DNA of 64,000 nt from CALVGQ01 sp964368495 (GCA_964368495.1 CAYJAJ010000001.1:55374-119373); one strand, 5' to 3'. Positions 50,520 through 60,791 are shown, counted from the first letter of the stretch. Notes: generated by a model not told the origin, from the sequence alone. Translations and numbers: made by a program.

Positions 50520-51611
50520 ATGGTACTAAAAACATCGCTCTATGATACTCATTTGAAGTATCAAGGTAAAATGGTTGAATTCGCTGGGTATATGTTACCT
50601 ATACAATATTCAACTGGGGTAATCGAAGAACATATGACTGTAAGGCAAAAGTGTGGGTTATTTGATGTGAGTCATATGGGAGAAGTTATGCTTACAGGAA
50701 GTGAATCACTTCAATATTTAAATTATTTATTGAGTAATGACTTTACTAATATGGTGGATGGACAAGCTCGATACAGTTTAATGATGAATGATGAAGGGGG
50801 TATTGTTGATGATTTAATTGTTTATAAAATAAATGAAAACAATTACTTCATTGTAGTAAATGCATCAAATCGTCATAAAGATTTAAAATGGATGAAATCA
50901 AAAGCTAAATTCGATATCAACTTAGAAGACATCAGTGACAATGTAGGTCAACTTGCACTTCAAGGGCCACTTGCACACAAAATTTTGCTTAAGATATGTA
51001 GTGAAGAAATGTTGCCAGAAAAATATTATACAGCTAACTTACATGCCATGATTGCAGGTAAGCCATGTATTGTATCAAAAACAGGTTATACAGGTGAAAA
51101 TGGTTATGAAATTTACTGTGATCAAAAAGATGCACCAGAAATTTGGGAAACATTAATGGATGCTGGAAAAGAAGATGGCTTAATCGCATGTGGTCTTGGC
51201 GCAAGAGATACCTTGCGATTAGAAGCCGCTATGCCACTTTATGGTCATGAAATGAATGATGAGATAACACCATTAGAAGCAAATTTAAAAATGTTTGTGA
51301 AAATGGATAAAGAAGACTTTGTTGGAAAGCAAGCATTAATCAATAAAGGTGAAATCACTAAAAAACGTGTTGGATTAAAAGTTGTTGGCAGAGGAATTAT
51401 CCGTGAAAATGTGGTGTTATATAAAGATGAAAAACAAGTAGGAGTTACAACATCAGGAACACATTGCCCTTATTTGGGATATCCAGTAGCAATGGCGATA
51501 GTCGATGTCGACTTTGCAGAGATAGATTCAATTTTAGTTGCAGATGTTCGAGGCAGAAAAATTGAAGCACAGGTTGTGGCTTTACCGTTTTACAAGAAAA
51601 AGAAAATATAA
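50520..51611 (+). CDS. gcvT: Glycine cleavage system T protein (aminomethyltransferase)
   Basis: GcvT moves the methylene group from the aminomethyl-lipoyl H protein to tetrahydrofolate, releasing ammonia. The 363-residue chain starts LYDTHLKYQGKMVEFAGYMLPIQYS and has FDVSHMGE near residue 52 and the GYTGENGYEIYC and GLGARDTLRLEAAMPLYGHE blocks of the family. The C-terminal TSGTHCPYLGYPVAMA is typical. AAGGAGG precedes ATG 50520. It is the first gene under the glycine riboswitch. Confidence 0.95.
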   Translation: MVLKTSLYDTHLKYQGKMVEFAGYMLPIQYSTGVIEEHMTVRQKCGLFDVSHMGEVMLTGSESLQYLNYLLSNDFTNMVDGQARYSLMMNDEGGIVDDLIVYKINENNYFIVVNASNRHKDLKWMKSKAKFDINLEDISDNVGQLALQGPLAHKILLKICSEEMLPEKYYTANLHAMIAGKPCIVSKTGYTGENGYEIYCDQKDAPEIWETLMDAGKEDGLIACGLGARDTLRLEAAMPLYGHEMNDEITPLEANLKMFVKMDKEDFVGKQALINKGEITKKRVGLKVVGRGIIRENVVLYKDEKQVGVTTSGTHCPYLGYPVAMAIVDVDFAEIDSILVADVRGRKIEAQVVALPFYKKKKI

Positions 51612-51629
51612 AAAGGGAGAAAATTAATT

Positions 51630-52007
51630 ATGAAAACTTTAAAAGAATGCATGTACTCAAAATCACACGAATGGGTGAAATTTATCGATGAAACAACAGC
51701 AATAATTGGGATAAGTGATTATGCACAAAATGCTTTAGGAGATATTGTATTTGTTAATCTTCCTGAAGTAGGAGACAGTATAGTTATGGAAGAAAACTTT
51801 GGTGATACAGAATCAGTAAAAGCTGTCTCAGATTTAGTTTCACCAGTTAGTGGAACAGTATTTGAAATTAATGAAGAGCTATTGGATAGCCCTGAAAAAA
51901 TAAATGAAGATTGTTATGAAGCATGGATGATTAAAGTTGAAAACATCAGCGATAAAGAAGAATTATTAACAGCTGATGAATATGAAGCATTCGTTGCGAC
52001 ATTATAG
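51630..52007 (+). CDS. gcvH: Glycine cleavage system H protein
   Basis: The 125-residue lipoyl carrier shuttles the aminomethyl group between the P, T and L proteins. The lipoylated Lys is in DTESVKAVSDL (about residue 64); YSKSHEWVKF at the N-terminus and GDIVFVNLPEVG are typical. Length is normal. It lies between gcvT and gcvPA. The lipoate ligase in the same operon should charge this protein with scavenged lipoate. Confidence 0.95.
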   Translation: MKTLKECMYSKSHEWVKFIDETTAIIGISDYAQNALGDIVFVNLPEVGDSIVMEENFGDTESVKAVSDLVSPVSGTVFEINEELLDSPEKINEDCYEAWMIKVENISDKEELLTADEYEAFVATL

Positions 52008-52016
52008 GAAATCTTT

Positions 52017-53330
52017 ATGGCTAAATATGTACCTAATACCAATGAAGAGTCATTGGCAATGCTTCATGAAATTGGATTAAATAGCTACGAAGATTTATTT
52101 AATGATATTCCAGAATCAGTATTGCTTAAAGAACTGAATCTTCAAAGTTCACAAAGTGAATATGATACATTGAAACAAATGAAAGCTTTAGCAGATAAAA
52201 ACATAGTATTCCCAACAATATTTAGAGGTGCAGGAGCCTATCGTCATTATATTCCTGCAGCATTAAAAAGTATTGTTTCAAAGGATGAATTTTTAACAGC
52301 TTATACACCTTATCAGGCAGAAATTAGTCAAGGTATTTTACAGGCAATTTTTGAATATCAAACAATGATGTGTGAGTTAACTGGAATGTCTTCATCCAAC
52401 GCATCGGTGTATGATGGTGCAACTGCAGCTGCTGAAGCAGTGGCAATGTGCAAGGAAAGAAAGAAGAATGTTGTCTTAGTATCAAGTTGTGCAAATCCAC
52501 AAGTTATTGAAACAATAAAAACTTACTGTTTTGGAAATGAATTGGAAGTAAAAATGATCAATGAGGATAGTGGTGTTGACGATGCAAATCACTTAAGTGA
52601 ATTGCTTACAGATGAGGTTGCGTGTGTTTATGTTGAACAACCCAACTATTATGGGAATTTAGCTGATTTTGATAAAACTGTTGAATTAAGTCATGATAAA
52701 AACGCGAAAGTAATTATGGGGTGCAATCCTATCGCCTTATCAGTAATGAAAACTCCTGCGATGTGGGGAGCAGATATTGCTGTAGGAGAAGGTCAACCGT
52801 TGGGTATGCCACTTAATTTTGGTGGGCCTTATCTTGGATTTATGTGCTGTACAGAAAAATTAACGAGAAAGTTACCAGGAAGAATTGTAGGGCAAACTGT
52901 AGATAAAAATGGAAAACGCTCATTTGTTTTAACTCTTCAAGCACGCGAACAACACATTCGCCGTGAAAAAGCGACAAGTAATATTTGTAGTAACCAAGCA
53001 CATTGTGCGCTTACTGCAAGTGTTTATTTGTCACTGATGTCACATAATGGTTTATCAAAGTGTGCAAATTTATGTCACAGTAAAGCGACTTATTTAAAGG
53101 AAAAGTTACAAGAAATCAATTATGTTTCGAAGCATAATCATCCTTTCTTTCATGAGTTTGTGACAACTTGTCCTGTTGATGCAGAAAAAGCATTAGCAAC
53201 ACTACAAGAGAATAATATTCTTGGTGGACTTGCACTTGATGAAAAACATATTTTATGGTGTGTAACTGAAGTAAATACAAAAGAAGAAATGGATAGTGTA
53301 ATACAAATTTTGAAGGGAGTACAAGCATGA
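52017..53330 (+). CDS. gcvPA: Glycine dehydrogenase (P protein), subunit 1
   Basis: The N-terminal half of the split glycine decarboxylase, 437 residues. Features: RGAGAYRHYIPAALKSI, AYTPYQAEISQGILQAIFEYQTMMCELTGM, DGATAAAEAVAM and LTLQAREQHIRREKATSNICSNQAH. It forms a heterotetramer with GcvPB. The stop overlaps the start of gcvPB by four bases (ATGA). The two-gene P protein is usual in Bacillota. Confidence 0.95.
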   Translation: MAKYVPNTNEESLAMLHEIGLNSYEDLFNDIPESVLLKELNLQSSQSEYDTLKQMKALADKNIVFPTIFRGAGAYRHYIPAALKSIVSKDEFLTAYTPYQAEISQGILQAIFEYQTMMCELTGMSSSNASVYDGATAAAEAVAMCKERKKNVVLVSSCANPQVIETIKTYCFGNELEVKMINEDSGVDDANHLSELLTDEVACVYVEQPNYYGNLADFDKTVELSHDKNAKVIMGCNPIALSVMKTPAMWGADIAVGEGQPLGMPLNFGGPYLGFMCCTEKLTRKLPGRIVGQTVDKNGKRSFVLTLQAREQHIRREKATSNICSNQAHCALTASVYLSLMSHNGLSKCANLCHSKATYLKEKLQEINYVSKHNHPFFHEFVTTCPVDAEKALATLQENNILGGLALDEKHILWCVTEVNTKEEMDSVIQILKGVQA

Positions 53331-54754
53331 GTTTAGTATTTGAAATAAGTAAAAACGGTCGTGGTAATGACTACCTTCCTGATTTTGATGTGCCTGAGGT
53401 AAAAATTGAGGATGCCTTTAAAAGAGAATGTGTTTGTCGTTTGCCAGAAGTTGCTGAAAGTGATTTGCAAAGGCATTATACAAAACTAGCGAAAAAAGCA
53501 CATGGTGTAAATGATGGGTTTTATCCACTTGGCTCTTGTACTATGAAATACAATCCAAAAATAAATGAAGTGACTGCAGGATTGGCAGGTTTTAGCGAAG
53601 TTCATCCTTTGCAACCTTTGGATACAGTGATGGGAAGTATAGAAGCCTTGTCACTTGCAGAAGAGGTATTTGCTGAAATTACGGGTATGGATGCGATGAG
53701 TTTTCAGCCAGCAGCTGGAGCACATGGAGAGTTTTGTGGTATCTTGTTGATGAAAGCATATCATCATTTTAGAAATGAAAAACGTCGTACAAAAATACTT
53801 GTACCTGACTCAGCACACGGAACTAATCCTGCAAGTGCAAATATGTGTGGGTATACTATCGTTAATATTCCATCAACTGCGGATGGTTGTGTGGATGTTG
53901 AAAAATTAAAAGAAGCAGTAGGGGATGATACAGCAGGATTGATGTTGACTAACCCTAATACATTAGGAATATTTGATAAAAATATTTTAGAAATTACTAA
54001 AATTGTTCATGATGCTGGTGGTGTTAATTATTATGATGGTGCAAATTTAAATGCAGTCATGGGCGTTGCAAGACCAGGAGATATGGGATTTGATATTGTG
54101 CATTTAAATCTTCACAAAACTTTTTCTACACCTCATGGTGGAGGTGGACCTGGAAGTGGTCCAGTAGGATGTAAAGATTTTTTATCAGCATTTTTGCCAA
54201 ACAACATTGTTACAGATAATCAAGTAATACAAAGTGCACATTCAATGGGGCGCGTTAAATCAAATTATGGGAATGTTGCCGTAACTTTAAAAGCACTTAC
54301 TTATGTGTTGGCGCTAGGTAAGGAAGGGATTAAAGAAGCGGCTATCCAAGCTGTATTAAATGCGAATTATATGAAGGCAAAATTAAGTGATACTTTTGAT
54401 ATGGCAACTGAAGGTATATGCATGCACGAATTTGTTATGAGTTTAGAATCATTTAAAAAAGAATATGGAGTTAGTGCAATGGATGTGGCAAAGGCTTTAT
54501 TGGATTATGAAATTCATCCGCCAACGATGTATTTTCCACTAACTGTGCATGAGGCATTGATGATTGAACCAACTGAAACTGAATCAAAGGAAACACTTGA
54601 TCATGCGATTAGTGTGTTTAAAGAAATTGCACAAAAGGCAAAAGTTGATGCGCAATATATTCAAAATACACCAACAACAACTCCGATTTCAAGGCCTGAT
54701 GAAGTTAAAGCAGCAAGAGAACCGATTGTAAGGTTTCAATTTAATCATGATTAA
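53327..54754 (+). CDS. gcvPB: Glycine dehydrogenase (P protein), subunit 2
   Basis: The PLP-binding half of the decarboxylase, 475 residues. The PLP Lys is in LNLHKTFSTPHGGGGPG (about residue 264). Other family stretches are GFYPLGSCTMKYNPK, HGTNPASANMCGY and YDGANLNAVMG. With GcvPA it releases CO2 from glycine and loads the aminomethyl group on GcvH. Its end overlaps lplA by eight bases. Confidence 0.95.
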   Translation: MSLVFEISKNGRGNDYLPDFDVPEVKIEDAFKRECVCRLPEVAESDLQRHYTKLAKKAHGVNDGFYPLGSCTMKYNPKINEVTAGLAGFSEVHPLQPLDTVMGSIEALSLAEEVFAEITGMDAMSFQPAAGAHGEFCGILLMKAYHHFRNEKRRTKILVPDSAHGTNPASANMCGYTIVNIPSTADGCVDVEKLKEAVGDDTAGLMLTNPNTLGIFDKNILEITKIVHDAGGVNYYDGANLNAVMGVARPGDMGFDIVHLNLHKTFSTPHGGGGPGSGPVGCKDFLSAFLPNNIVTDNQVIQSAHSMGRVKSNYGNVAVTLKALTYVLALGKEGIKEAAIQAVLNANYMKAKLSDTFDMATEGICMHEFVMSLESFKKEYGVSAMDVAKALLDYEIHPPTMYFPLTVHEALMIEPTETESKETLDHAISVFKEIAQKAKVDAQYIQNTPTTTPISRPDEVKAAREPIVRFQFNHD

Positions 54755-55739
54755 AAAATGCAGTGTTGTTATAGCTAAAGATAATAATCCACATCGTAAT
54801 TTAGCTATTGAACAATGCTTATTAAATCAAGTAAAGGATACCGAGTGTATTCTTTATTTGTGGCAAAATGAAAGCACTGTTGTCATTGGTAAAAATCAAA
54901 ATGCTTATAAAGAATGTCACATCGATAAAATGAAAGAAGATGGATGCATTTTGGCAAGACGTGCATCAGGTGGTGGGGCAGTTTATCAAGATTTAGGCAA
55001 TTTGAATTTTACTTTTATTGCATACAAAGAAAACTACGATGTTTCAAAACAAATGAGTGTAATATTAAAGGCACTTATAAGTTTGGGTATTCATGCAGAA
55101 GCTAGTGGAAGAAACGATATCTGTGTGAATCATAAAAAAATATCAGGAAATGCATTTTCACACACGCAAGAAAAAAGTTGTCATCATGGAACTCTATTAG
55201 TTCATGTTGATTTAGCTGCGATGAATAAATATCTAAATCCATCATTGTTAAAGCTGCAATCAAAAGGTGTATCCTCTGTAAAATCACGAGTGGCTAATTT
55301 AATTGATTATTACCCAGATTTATCGGTCACTTTATTAAAAGATAGAATCATTGAGGCATTTCAAGAAGTATATGAAAATGAGATTACATATCTGGATATG
55401 GATGAGGATAATGATGATGTGAAAAAAGAATATTTAAAATACAGTCATAGCCAGTATTTATTTAAAACACAATTCCCATTTGAAATTAAACGAAGTAATC
55501 GTTTTACGTGGGGAGAAATTGATTTTTACCTTCATGTAAATGAGGGTAAAATAAAACATTATGAAATATATTGTGATTCAATAAAGTTAGATTTTATTGA
55601 AAATCTTAAAACGTGTTTATTGGATTGTGAATTCCTTGTAAATGAAATGATTAAAAAGATAGAGATGATCAAATGTTTTGATGAGGAAAAACATATGCAA
55701 ATGGATATCATTGATTGGCTAAAAAAGGAGTGGGTTTGA
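54747..55739 (+). CDS. lplA: Lipoate-protein ligase A family enzyme
   Basis: The enzyme activates free lipoate with ATP and attaches it to the H protein lysine. The 330-residue chain has LYLWQNESTVVIGKNQNAY, the RRASGGGAVYQDLGNLNFTF signature with GGG motif, and KKISGNAFS with the catalytic Lys. It also has the C-terminal accessory domain. It overlaps gcvPB by eight bases and lpdA by one, so it is clearly part of the gcv operon and supplies lipoate from outside the cell. Confidence 0.93.
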   Translation: MIKKCSVVIAKDNNPHRNLAIEQCLLNQVKDTECILYLWQNESTVVIGKNQNAYKECHIDKMKEDGCILARRASGGGAVYQDLGNLNFTFIAYKENYDVSKQMSVILKALISLGIHAEASGRNDICVNHKKISGNAFSHTQEKSCHHGTLLVHVDLAAMNKYLNPSLLKLQSKGVSSVKSRVANLIDYYPDLSVTLLKDRIIEAFQEVYENEITYLDMDEDNDDVKKEYLKYSHSQYLFKTQFPFEIKRSNRFTWGEIDFYLHVNEGKIKHYEIYCDSIKLDFIENLKTCLLDCEFLVNEMIKKIEMIKCFDEEKHMQMDIIDWLKKEWV

Positions 55740-57115
55740 TGAGTTATCAATATGATTTAATAGTGATTGGTGCAGGGCCTGGAGGATATGAAGCCGCTGA
55801 TTTTGCTGCGAAACTAAATAAAAAAGTCGCATTAGTAGAAAAAGATAAATTAGGAGGGACATGCTTAAATAGAGGATGCATACCAACTAAAACGCTACTT
55901 CATAGTAGTGAAATGGCTCATTGCTTAGATAACAACGAAGAATTTAAAATCACAGGTTCATTTGATTTCAATCTTGAAAAAATGATTGAAAGAAAAAATA
56001 ATGTAGTTAAACAACTTCAAGATGGAATTGCATCAATGCTTAAAAAAAACAAGGTCGATGTGATTTATGGAGAAGGTATCCTTCAGGATGAACACCATGT
56101 TTTAATAAATAATGAAACATACAGTGCGGATAATATTTTAATTGCAACCGGGAGTGCGGCAATTGTACCTAAAATAGAAGGTATTGAAAATTTATCTGTC
56201 ATGACAAGTGACGAGCTATTAAATAACACAAAACAAATTCAACATTTAGTCATTGTGGGTGGTGGTGTCATCGGGTGTGAGTTTGCAGCACTTTATGCTA
56301 GTTTAGGTTCTAAGGTAACAATAATTGAAATGGCTGACTCTCTTCTTTTTAATTTAGATAAAGAAATTTCACAGAGTTTAAAGCTTCAATTTAAAAAATT
56401 ATCAATTGATGTATTAACTAAAACTGCATTATGTAAAATAGAAACTGGAAATAAATTAATATTAAAAAATAATGACAAAGAGATAACACTTGAGTGTGAT
56501 CAAGTATTGTTTGCGGTAGGCAGAAGACCGTATTGTGATAATCTATTTAGTTCATCATTTGAGCTTGAAAATGAAAAAGGAAAAATTATAGTTGATGATA
56601 ATTTTAAGACAAGTGTTTCTTCTATCTATGCAATTGGAGATGTGATTGGCAAGATTCAACTTGCTCATGTAGCTACTGCACAAGGATTGAATGCGGTATG
56701 CCATATGTTTAATCAAGAAGCAATTTATGACTTAAACATCATTCCAAGTTGCATTTATACGCATCCTGAAATTGCGGTAGTTGGCTACACATTAGAAGAT
56801 GCAAAAAACAAAGGAATTAATGCACAATCATTTAAAGTTCCTACAGCGGCTAACGCAAAAAGTTTTTTATCAAATCAACCAAGAGGATTTGTAAAAATTG
56901 TAGTCGATTGTGATAATGATAAAGTAATTGGTGCAACACTAATGGGCGCAAGAGCTACTGATATGATTAGTTTATTTACGCAAGCCATAGTAACTAATCA
57001 ATCGATTTATGATTTAAGAAAAGTAATATTTCCGCATCCTACATTTAGTGAGTCAGTAAAAGATTGTGTTCATTTAGCATGTGAAAAACTAGAAAAAAAA
57101 GGAAATGAAAGTTAA
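55739..57115 (+). CDS. lpdA: Dihydrolipoyl dehydrogenase (L protein)
   Basis: The flavoenzyme reoxidises the dihydrolipoyl arm of GcvH with NAD+. The 458-residue chain has the FAD motif VIGAGPGGYEAA (about residue 10), the redox disulfide in GGTCLNRGCIPTK (about residue 42), an NAD motif IVGGGVIGCEFA and the C-terminal catalytic FPHPTFSES. The ATG at 55739 overlaps the lplA stop in TGATG and follows AAGGAG; the upstream in-frame ATG at 55715 lies within lplA. It is the last gene of the operon. Confidence 0.95.
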   Translation: MSYQYDLIVIGAGPGGYEAADFAAKLNKKVALVEKDKLGGTCLNRGCIPTKTLLHSSEMAHCLDNNEEFKITGSFDFNLEKMIERKNNVVKQLQDGIASMLKKNKVDVIYGEGILQDEHHVLINNETYSADNILIATGSAAIVPKIEGIENLSVMTSDELLNNTKQIQHLVIVGGGVIGCEFAALYASLGSKVTIIEMADSLLFNLDKEISQSLKLQFKKLSIDVLTKTALCKIETGNKLILKNNDKEITLECDQVLFAVGRRPYCDNLFSSSFELENEKGKIIVDDNFKTSVSSIYAIGDVIGKIQLAHVATAQGLNAVCHMFNQEAIYDLNIIPSCIYTHPEIAVVGYTLEDAKNKGINAQSFKVPTAANAKSFLSNQPRGFVKIVVDCDNDKVIGATLMGARATDMISLFTQAIVTNQSIYDLRKVIFPHPTFSESVKDCVHLACEKLEKKGNES

Positions 57116-57131
57116 ACTTCATTTCTTTTTT
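57102..57131. terminator. Bidirectional terminator of the gcv operon and the Tad locus
   Basis: GAAATGAA (57102-57109) and TTCATTTC (57118-57125) with T6 on the plus side; A-rich flanks give a T-run on the minus strand. It serves both convergent transcripts. Confidence 0.8.
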
Positions 57132-59703
57132 ATTTGAATTGAGTTATCCATGATTCATATTCCTGCCACATCGCAGAATTACTATTTGGAAAAGGATTAC
57201 TTGGATCAGCGAAACGTATTTTAAATTGATCAAACAATGTTTCATCCAACGTGTAGGAAACGCTTGCTTGCCAACTAACTTTGTTTATTGCGACATCATT
57301 GGCAACATTGATGATTTGATATTCACCAAACGAGGCAGTTTTATCCGTATACCATCTTCTTCCAGCGTTAATCACTTCATCTTCATTGCAGTTTTCCGGT
57401 TGAAGACAAATCTCACCAAGTTTTTTTCCGGCATAGAATGCAGGAAGCTTATAACCGTTATCATAGGTAGCCTCTACCTCATATAAACCATTTTTAAAAT
57501 ATAGTTGATCAATGTTTTTAGCAGCATTATCAAAGATAAATTTATTATTACCTGGGTAATAATTTTCTGCGCTAGAAATGCACTTAAAATTATTAACTGA
57601 TGAACATTCATTGAAATAGTTAGCATTTACTTCAATATCTATTCCTTCTCCAACAAAGTAACTAGTTTTATTTGTTTTTAAACTGATAGCGAGTTCCTCA
57701 TAATAATTCTTCTGACCACTATCATCTACCATAAAAACAACAGGTTCATTGAAAATAATTTGTTGACCTGAATAATGGGTATTACTGATTGCACAGGCTT
57801 CTAATTTCATTGTGGATGAATTATTTGTATCATCATTAAGGATGACTTGGATAGTGATTTGTTCATCTGCTGTTTTGTAATCAATAATTACAGAATCATC
57901 CGTTGTGGTGATGTGATTTAACACTTCATTGTTAATTAATGTTTTAACACTAACTGGATTATTCGTTGAGATATCTTGCATATCTAATTTTATGTGTAAT
58001 TTGTTTGTTTTATTTTTTTCATAAACTGTTGTATACATTGTACTTATACTAGCATAAGGACGATGGATTTCATAGGTTTGAGATTCAGCAATGCTTTCGT
58101 TTCCAGCATGATCAATAGCATGAACTTTTATTTTGTACGTTCCTGATTCTTGAAAAAATATAGGATGCTGTTCATCATTTGAAATAAAATCACTGTATGC
58201 TTCATAACCATTTCCTTTATCAATAGCGTAACGCCAAACTTTAATTTTCGAATGTGAATCAGAAACTTGGATATTCACTTCAAGACTTTCATTACCCTGA
58301 TAAGTAACTGGAGTAAAGGAAATTATCGGGTTTTCGTTATCTATGAGAAAAGGTTTGGATACTTTTTTTCCTACATTTCCTGCCAAATCAAAAATGTGAC
58401 TTTCAATGATCCACTTTCCAGTTTCATCAATTTTAAACTGTTGTGTGCTTCCATCATTCACCGTTTTAAGGTGAACTGCGTTGTTGGTGTCTGTATTGAT
58501 TAAATAGTATTCAACTTTTTGGATTGCCCTAAACAAAGGAGGTGTAACATTGGAATAAAGATATCCAACAACTTCATAGACATTTCCTCTGGTGTTTGAA
58601 GTGTGGCCATAATCTTTATAACAAGGCTCCTTGTATTTTCCCAATACATCTTCACACCAACTTTTACTTTCTGATTCATGAAATCCATCAGACCAATTCC
58701 AATGAGCGGCCTTTGCATTATATAGAATACCAGTATTGGTTTTGTTAAGGTAGATATATGGAAAAGTAGTACCATATTCTCCATATGATTGCCATTGATT
58801 GTTTGTTAGTTTCATGAATGAGTCAATGCTTGATCCATAGGGGAGTTCTTCTTTGATAACGCTAGGGTTAGTATTTTTTTGTATATGAATCTTTTTGCCT
58901 GCATCATAATTAGAATAATAATGTTGTAATACACTCGGAGTATAATCAAGGGCTGTAATTGATGGAGAAAAGAAAGTCTCAGCTTGTTTTTGCCAAGTAA
59001 AAGTGCCATCAGGTAAATAGTTTCCTGTTTCACTACATACTGTAACTTTTGTTGTTTTCGCGTTTTCGATAGGTGAAGTTGTCCAACCAATGTGTTCAAG
59101 TGATTGATAGTTACTAATTTCGAAACCATTAAAGTGGAATTCGGTGATGTCTTCAATATGATCATACCAAATGATCAGTGACTGAATGGTGTCATCAATG
59201 ACTATTGTGGATTCATCATCTGAATATGTACCAACTAATGTCCCGCTGACATAATCGATTCCTAATCGATTTTCATCTGAGTATTCATGTACCGAAGCAT
59301 TTTTATAGATTTTTTTGCTAAATAAATTGTTTGAACTACTTATAGCCTTGATATCTAAAGTGATATTTTCAATATAAATTTTCTCGGAAAACTGTATTTG
59401 GAAAAAATTTCTAGATTGTACGTTTTGTGTAGACTTAATAATTGTCTTATGTCCAATATCGAAATTTGTTGAACTAGACTTGTTTGGATAATCTCTAGTA
59501 CCCAATAAATTAAAGCTAACTCCTAATCCCTTGGTATTTACAAAATGACGGGTGTTGCTAAAAGTTACATCAAACAGCTTTCCTTGACTAATCCAGTCAG
59601 TCATTGAATAATAAAGCACATCTTTACATCCACTTTCAGCACTTACTGAAGTTGGATGTGATAGTAGAATAATTGATAATAATACTGTCAGTATTGCTTT
59701 CAT
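57130..59703 (-). CDS. Large secreted protein of the Tad locus with Ig-like modules
   Basis: The 857-residue protein begins with a signal peptide (MKAILTVLLSIILLSHPTSVSAES) and has no other membrane helix. A region at about 420-560 has the pattern DLAGNVGKKVSKPFLIDNENP then ISFTPVTYQG and DHAGNESIAESQTYEI, which are bacterial Ig-like modules. The Cys residues are few (ESGCKD at the N-terminus, ENCNEDE near the C-terminus). No LPxTG anchor is seen, so it may be released or held by the pilus apparatus. It is the last gene of the minus-strand Tad operon; its start abuts the TadE-like gene by one base. An adhesin or pilus-tip role is an inference. Confidence 0.65.
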   Translation of the reverse strand: MKAILTVLLSIILLSHPTSVSAESGCKDVLYYSMTDWISQGKLFDVTFSNTRHFVNTKGLGVSFNLLGTRDYPNKSSSTNFDIGHKTIIKSTQNVQSRNFFQIQFSEKIYIENITLDIKAISSSNNLFSKKIYKNASVHEYSDENRLGIDYVSGTLVGTYSDDESTIVIDDTIQSLIIWYDHIEDITEFHFNGFEISNYQSLEHIGWTTSPIENAKTTKVTVCSETGNYLPDGTFTWQKQAETFFSPSITALDYTPSVLQHYYSNYDAGKKIHIQKNTNPSVIKEELPYGSSIDSFMKLTNNQWQSYGEYGTTFPYIYLNKTNTGILYNAKAAHWNWSDGFHESESKSWCEDVLGKYKEPCYKDYGHTSNTRGNVYEVVGYLYSNVTPPLFRAIQKVEYYLINTDTNNAVHLKTVNDGSTQQFKIDETGKWIIESHIFDLAGNVGKKVSKPFLIDNENPIISFTPVTYQGNESLEVNIQVSDSHSKIKVWRYAIDKGNGYEAYSDFISNDEQHPIFFQESGTYKIKVHAIDHAGNESIAESQTYEIHRPYASISTMYTTVYEKNKTNKLHIKLDMQDISTNNPVSVKTLINNEVLNHITTTDDSVIIDYKTADEQITIQVILNDDTNNSSTMKLEACAISNTHYSGQQIIFNEPVVFMVDDSGQKNYYEELAISLKTNKTSYFVGEGIDIEVNANYFNECSSVNNFKCISSAENYYPGNNKFIFDNAAKNIDQLYFKNGLYEVEATYDNGYKLPAFYAGKKLGEICLQPENCNEDEVINAGRRWYTDKTASFGEYQIINVANDVAINKVSWQASVSYTLDETLFDQFKIRFADPSNPFPNSNSAMWQEYESWITQFK

Positions 59704-60050
59704 TACAAAAGTACTCTTTTACTAGATTTAGTTGATGTTAATGGAATTTGAAGATTGATGATGGGAATAGTTAAAACAGTTGTAACTTGGACCTCATATT
59801 TTTTATAGTCATCATTTAATGAAGTGTCACTAATGTTAATTGTAATTTTTGATAATTCGTTTTCAATTTCATTTATTCTTGAAACCACATCATCATTCAT
59901 TCCCTCATTGACTTCGATGATTTCTACAATACTGTTTGATGCTGAGTTAATGGGTAAATAGTAAACTCCAACAGCGATAACACCAATTAATATAAATACA
60001 AACATACAAAACATAATTGTCATACCATAAAGCTCAATTATTTTGCTCAT
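59703..60050 (-). CDS. TadE-like pseudopilin, putative
   Basis: The 115-residue protein has one N-terminal membrane helix (IMFCMFVFILIGVIAVGVYYL) after a short basic leader, and an extracytoplasmic domain. The arrangement is typical of TadE/TadF-type minor pilins, though no clear prepilin-peptidase site is visible. It follows TadC with 12 bases between. It precedes the big secreted protein. Assignment rests on position and topology. Confidence 0.55.
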   Translation of the reverse strand: MSKIIELYGMTIMFCMFVFILIGVIAVGVYYLPINSASNSIVEIIEVNEGMNDDVVSRINEIENELSKITINISDTSLNDDYKKYEVQVTTVLTIPIINLQIPLTSTKSSKRVLL

Positions 60051-60062
60051 TATTTATCTCCT

Positions 60063-60791
60063 TTATAAGTTAAAGAAATTCATTGTACTAAACATACCTA
60101 ATAACAAAATCCCCATTGATGCGTATAAAATATAGGAATATAAGTTAAAGTGATCGATGACATTTTCATCATCGATTTTTTTTCTTTGGATTAATTTGTT
60201 GTTTGACATATTGCAAAAATTGATTAAGATAGTTTCTTTTCCTTTTCCTATTGTAGACAAGGAATAAAGAGTTCTCATAATGCTTTCAATTTCTTCTATT
60301 TGATGATATTTTTTTGCAAAGTGAATATAAGGAACTAAACTATCGCCATCACAGTGGATTTCATTCACTAAAATATTCAAATCATTTTTAAATAAATCGG
60401 GAGCTTCATCTATGGATTTTGCAATAGAAACTGGAATTGTATTTACTTGAACTAAAGATGCTAATTTGTCTAATAAAAATGGGAATTCTAAGTCAGCTTT
60501 TTTTAATCGTATTTTATATTTATTCAATAAAAGAATGTATTGAAATTTATATATAAGGATGAATAGAACACTGCATAGAAGAGTGTTAAAATCAAGAAAT
60601 TCATATGAAATTACAGCTAATACTAAAGAAATTATACTTCTTTGAATAAAAAAAGCTTGTGCACTTTTCTTGCTGACATGTCCTAAAAGAAAGCAGATAT
60701 CTTTTTCCATTAAAAATAAAATAATGTGTTGTGTTTTTTTATAGTCGTAAAACCAAATCCACCACAATAAAAAATAAAAGATAAAAATCAT
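60063..60791 (-). CDS. TadC-like type II secretion F-domain membrane protein
   Basis: The 242-residue protein has the T2SSF topology: a helix pair near the N-terminus (about 45-80), a cytoplasmic domain (about 85-210) and a closing helix (about 215-240). The tad ATPase usually works with two such proteins, TadB and TadC. Its start overlaps the TadB gene by four bases (ATGA). Assigned as TadC from order: ATPase, TadB, TadC. Confidence 0.7.
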   Translation of the reverse strand: MIFIFYFLLWWIWFYDYKKTQHIILFLMEKDICFLLGHVSKKSAQAFFIQRSIISLVLAVISYEFLDFNTLLCSVLFILIYKFQYILLLNKYKIRLKKADLEFPFLLDKLASLVQVNTIPVSIAKSIDEAPDLFKNDLNILVNEIHCDGDSLVPYIHFAKKYHQIEEIESIMRTLYSLSTIGKGKETILINFCNMSNNKLIQRKKIDDENVIDHFNLYSYILYASMGILLLGMFSTMNFFNL

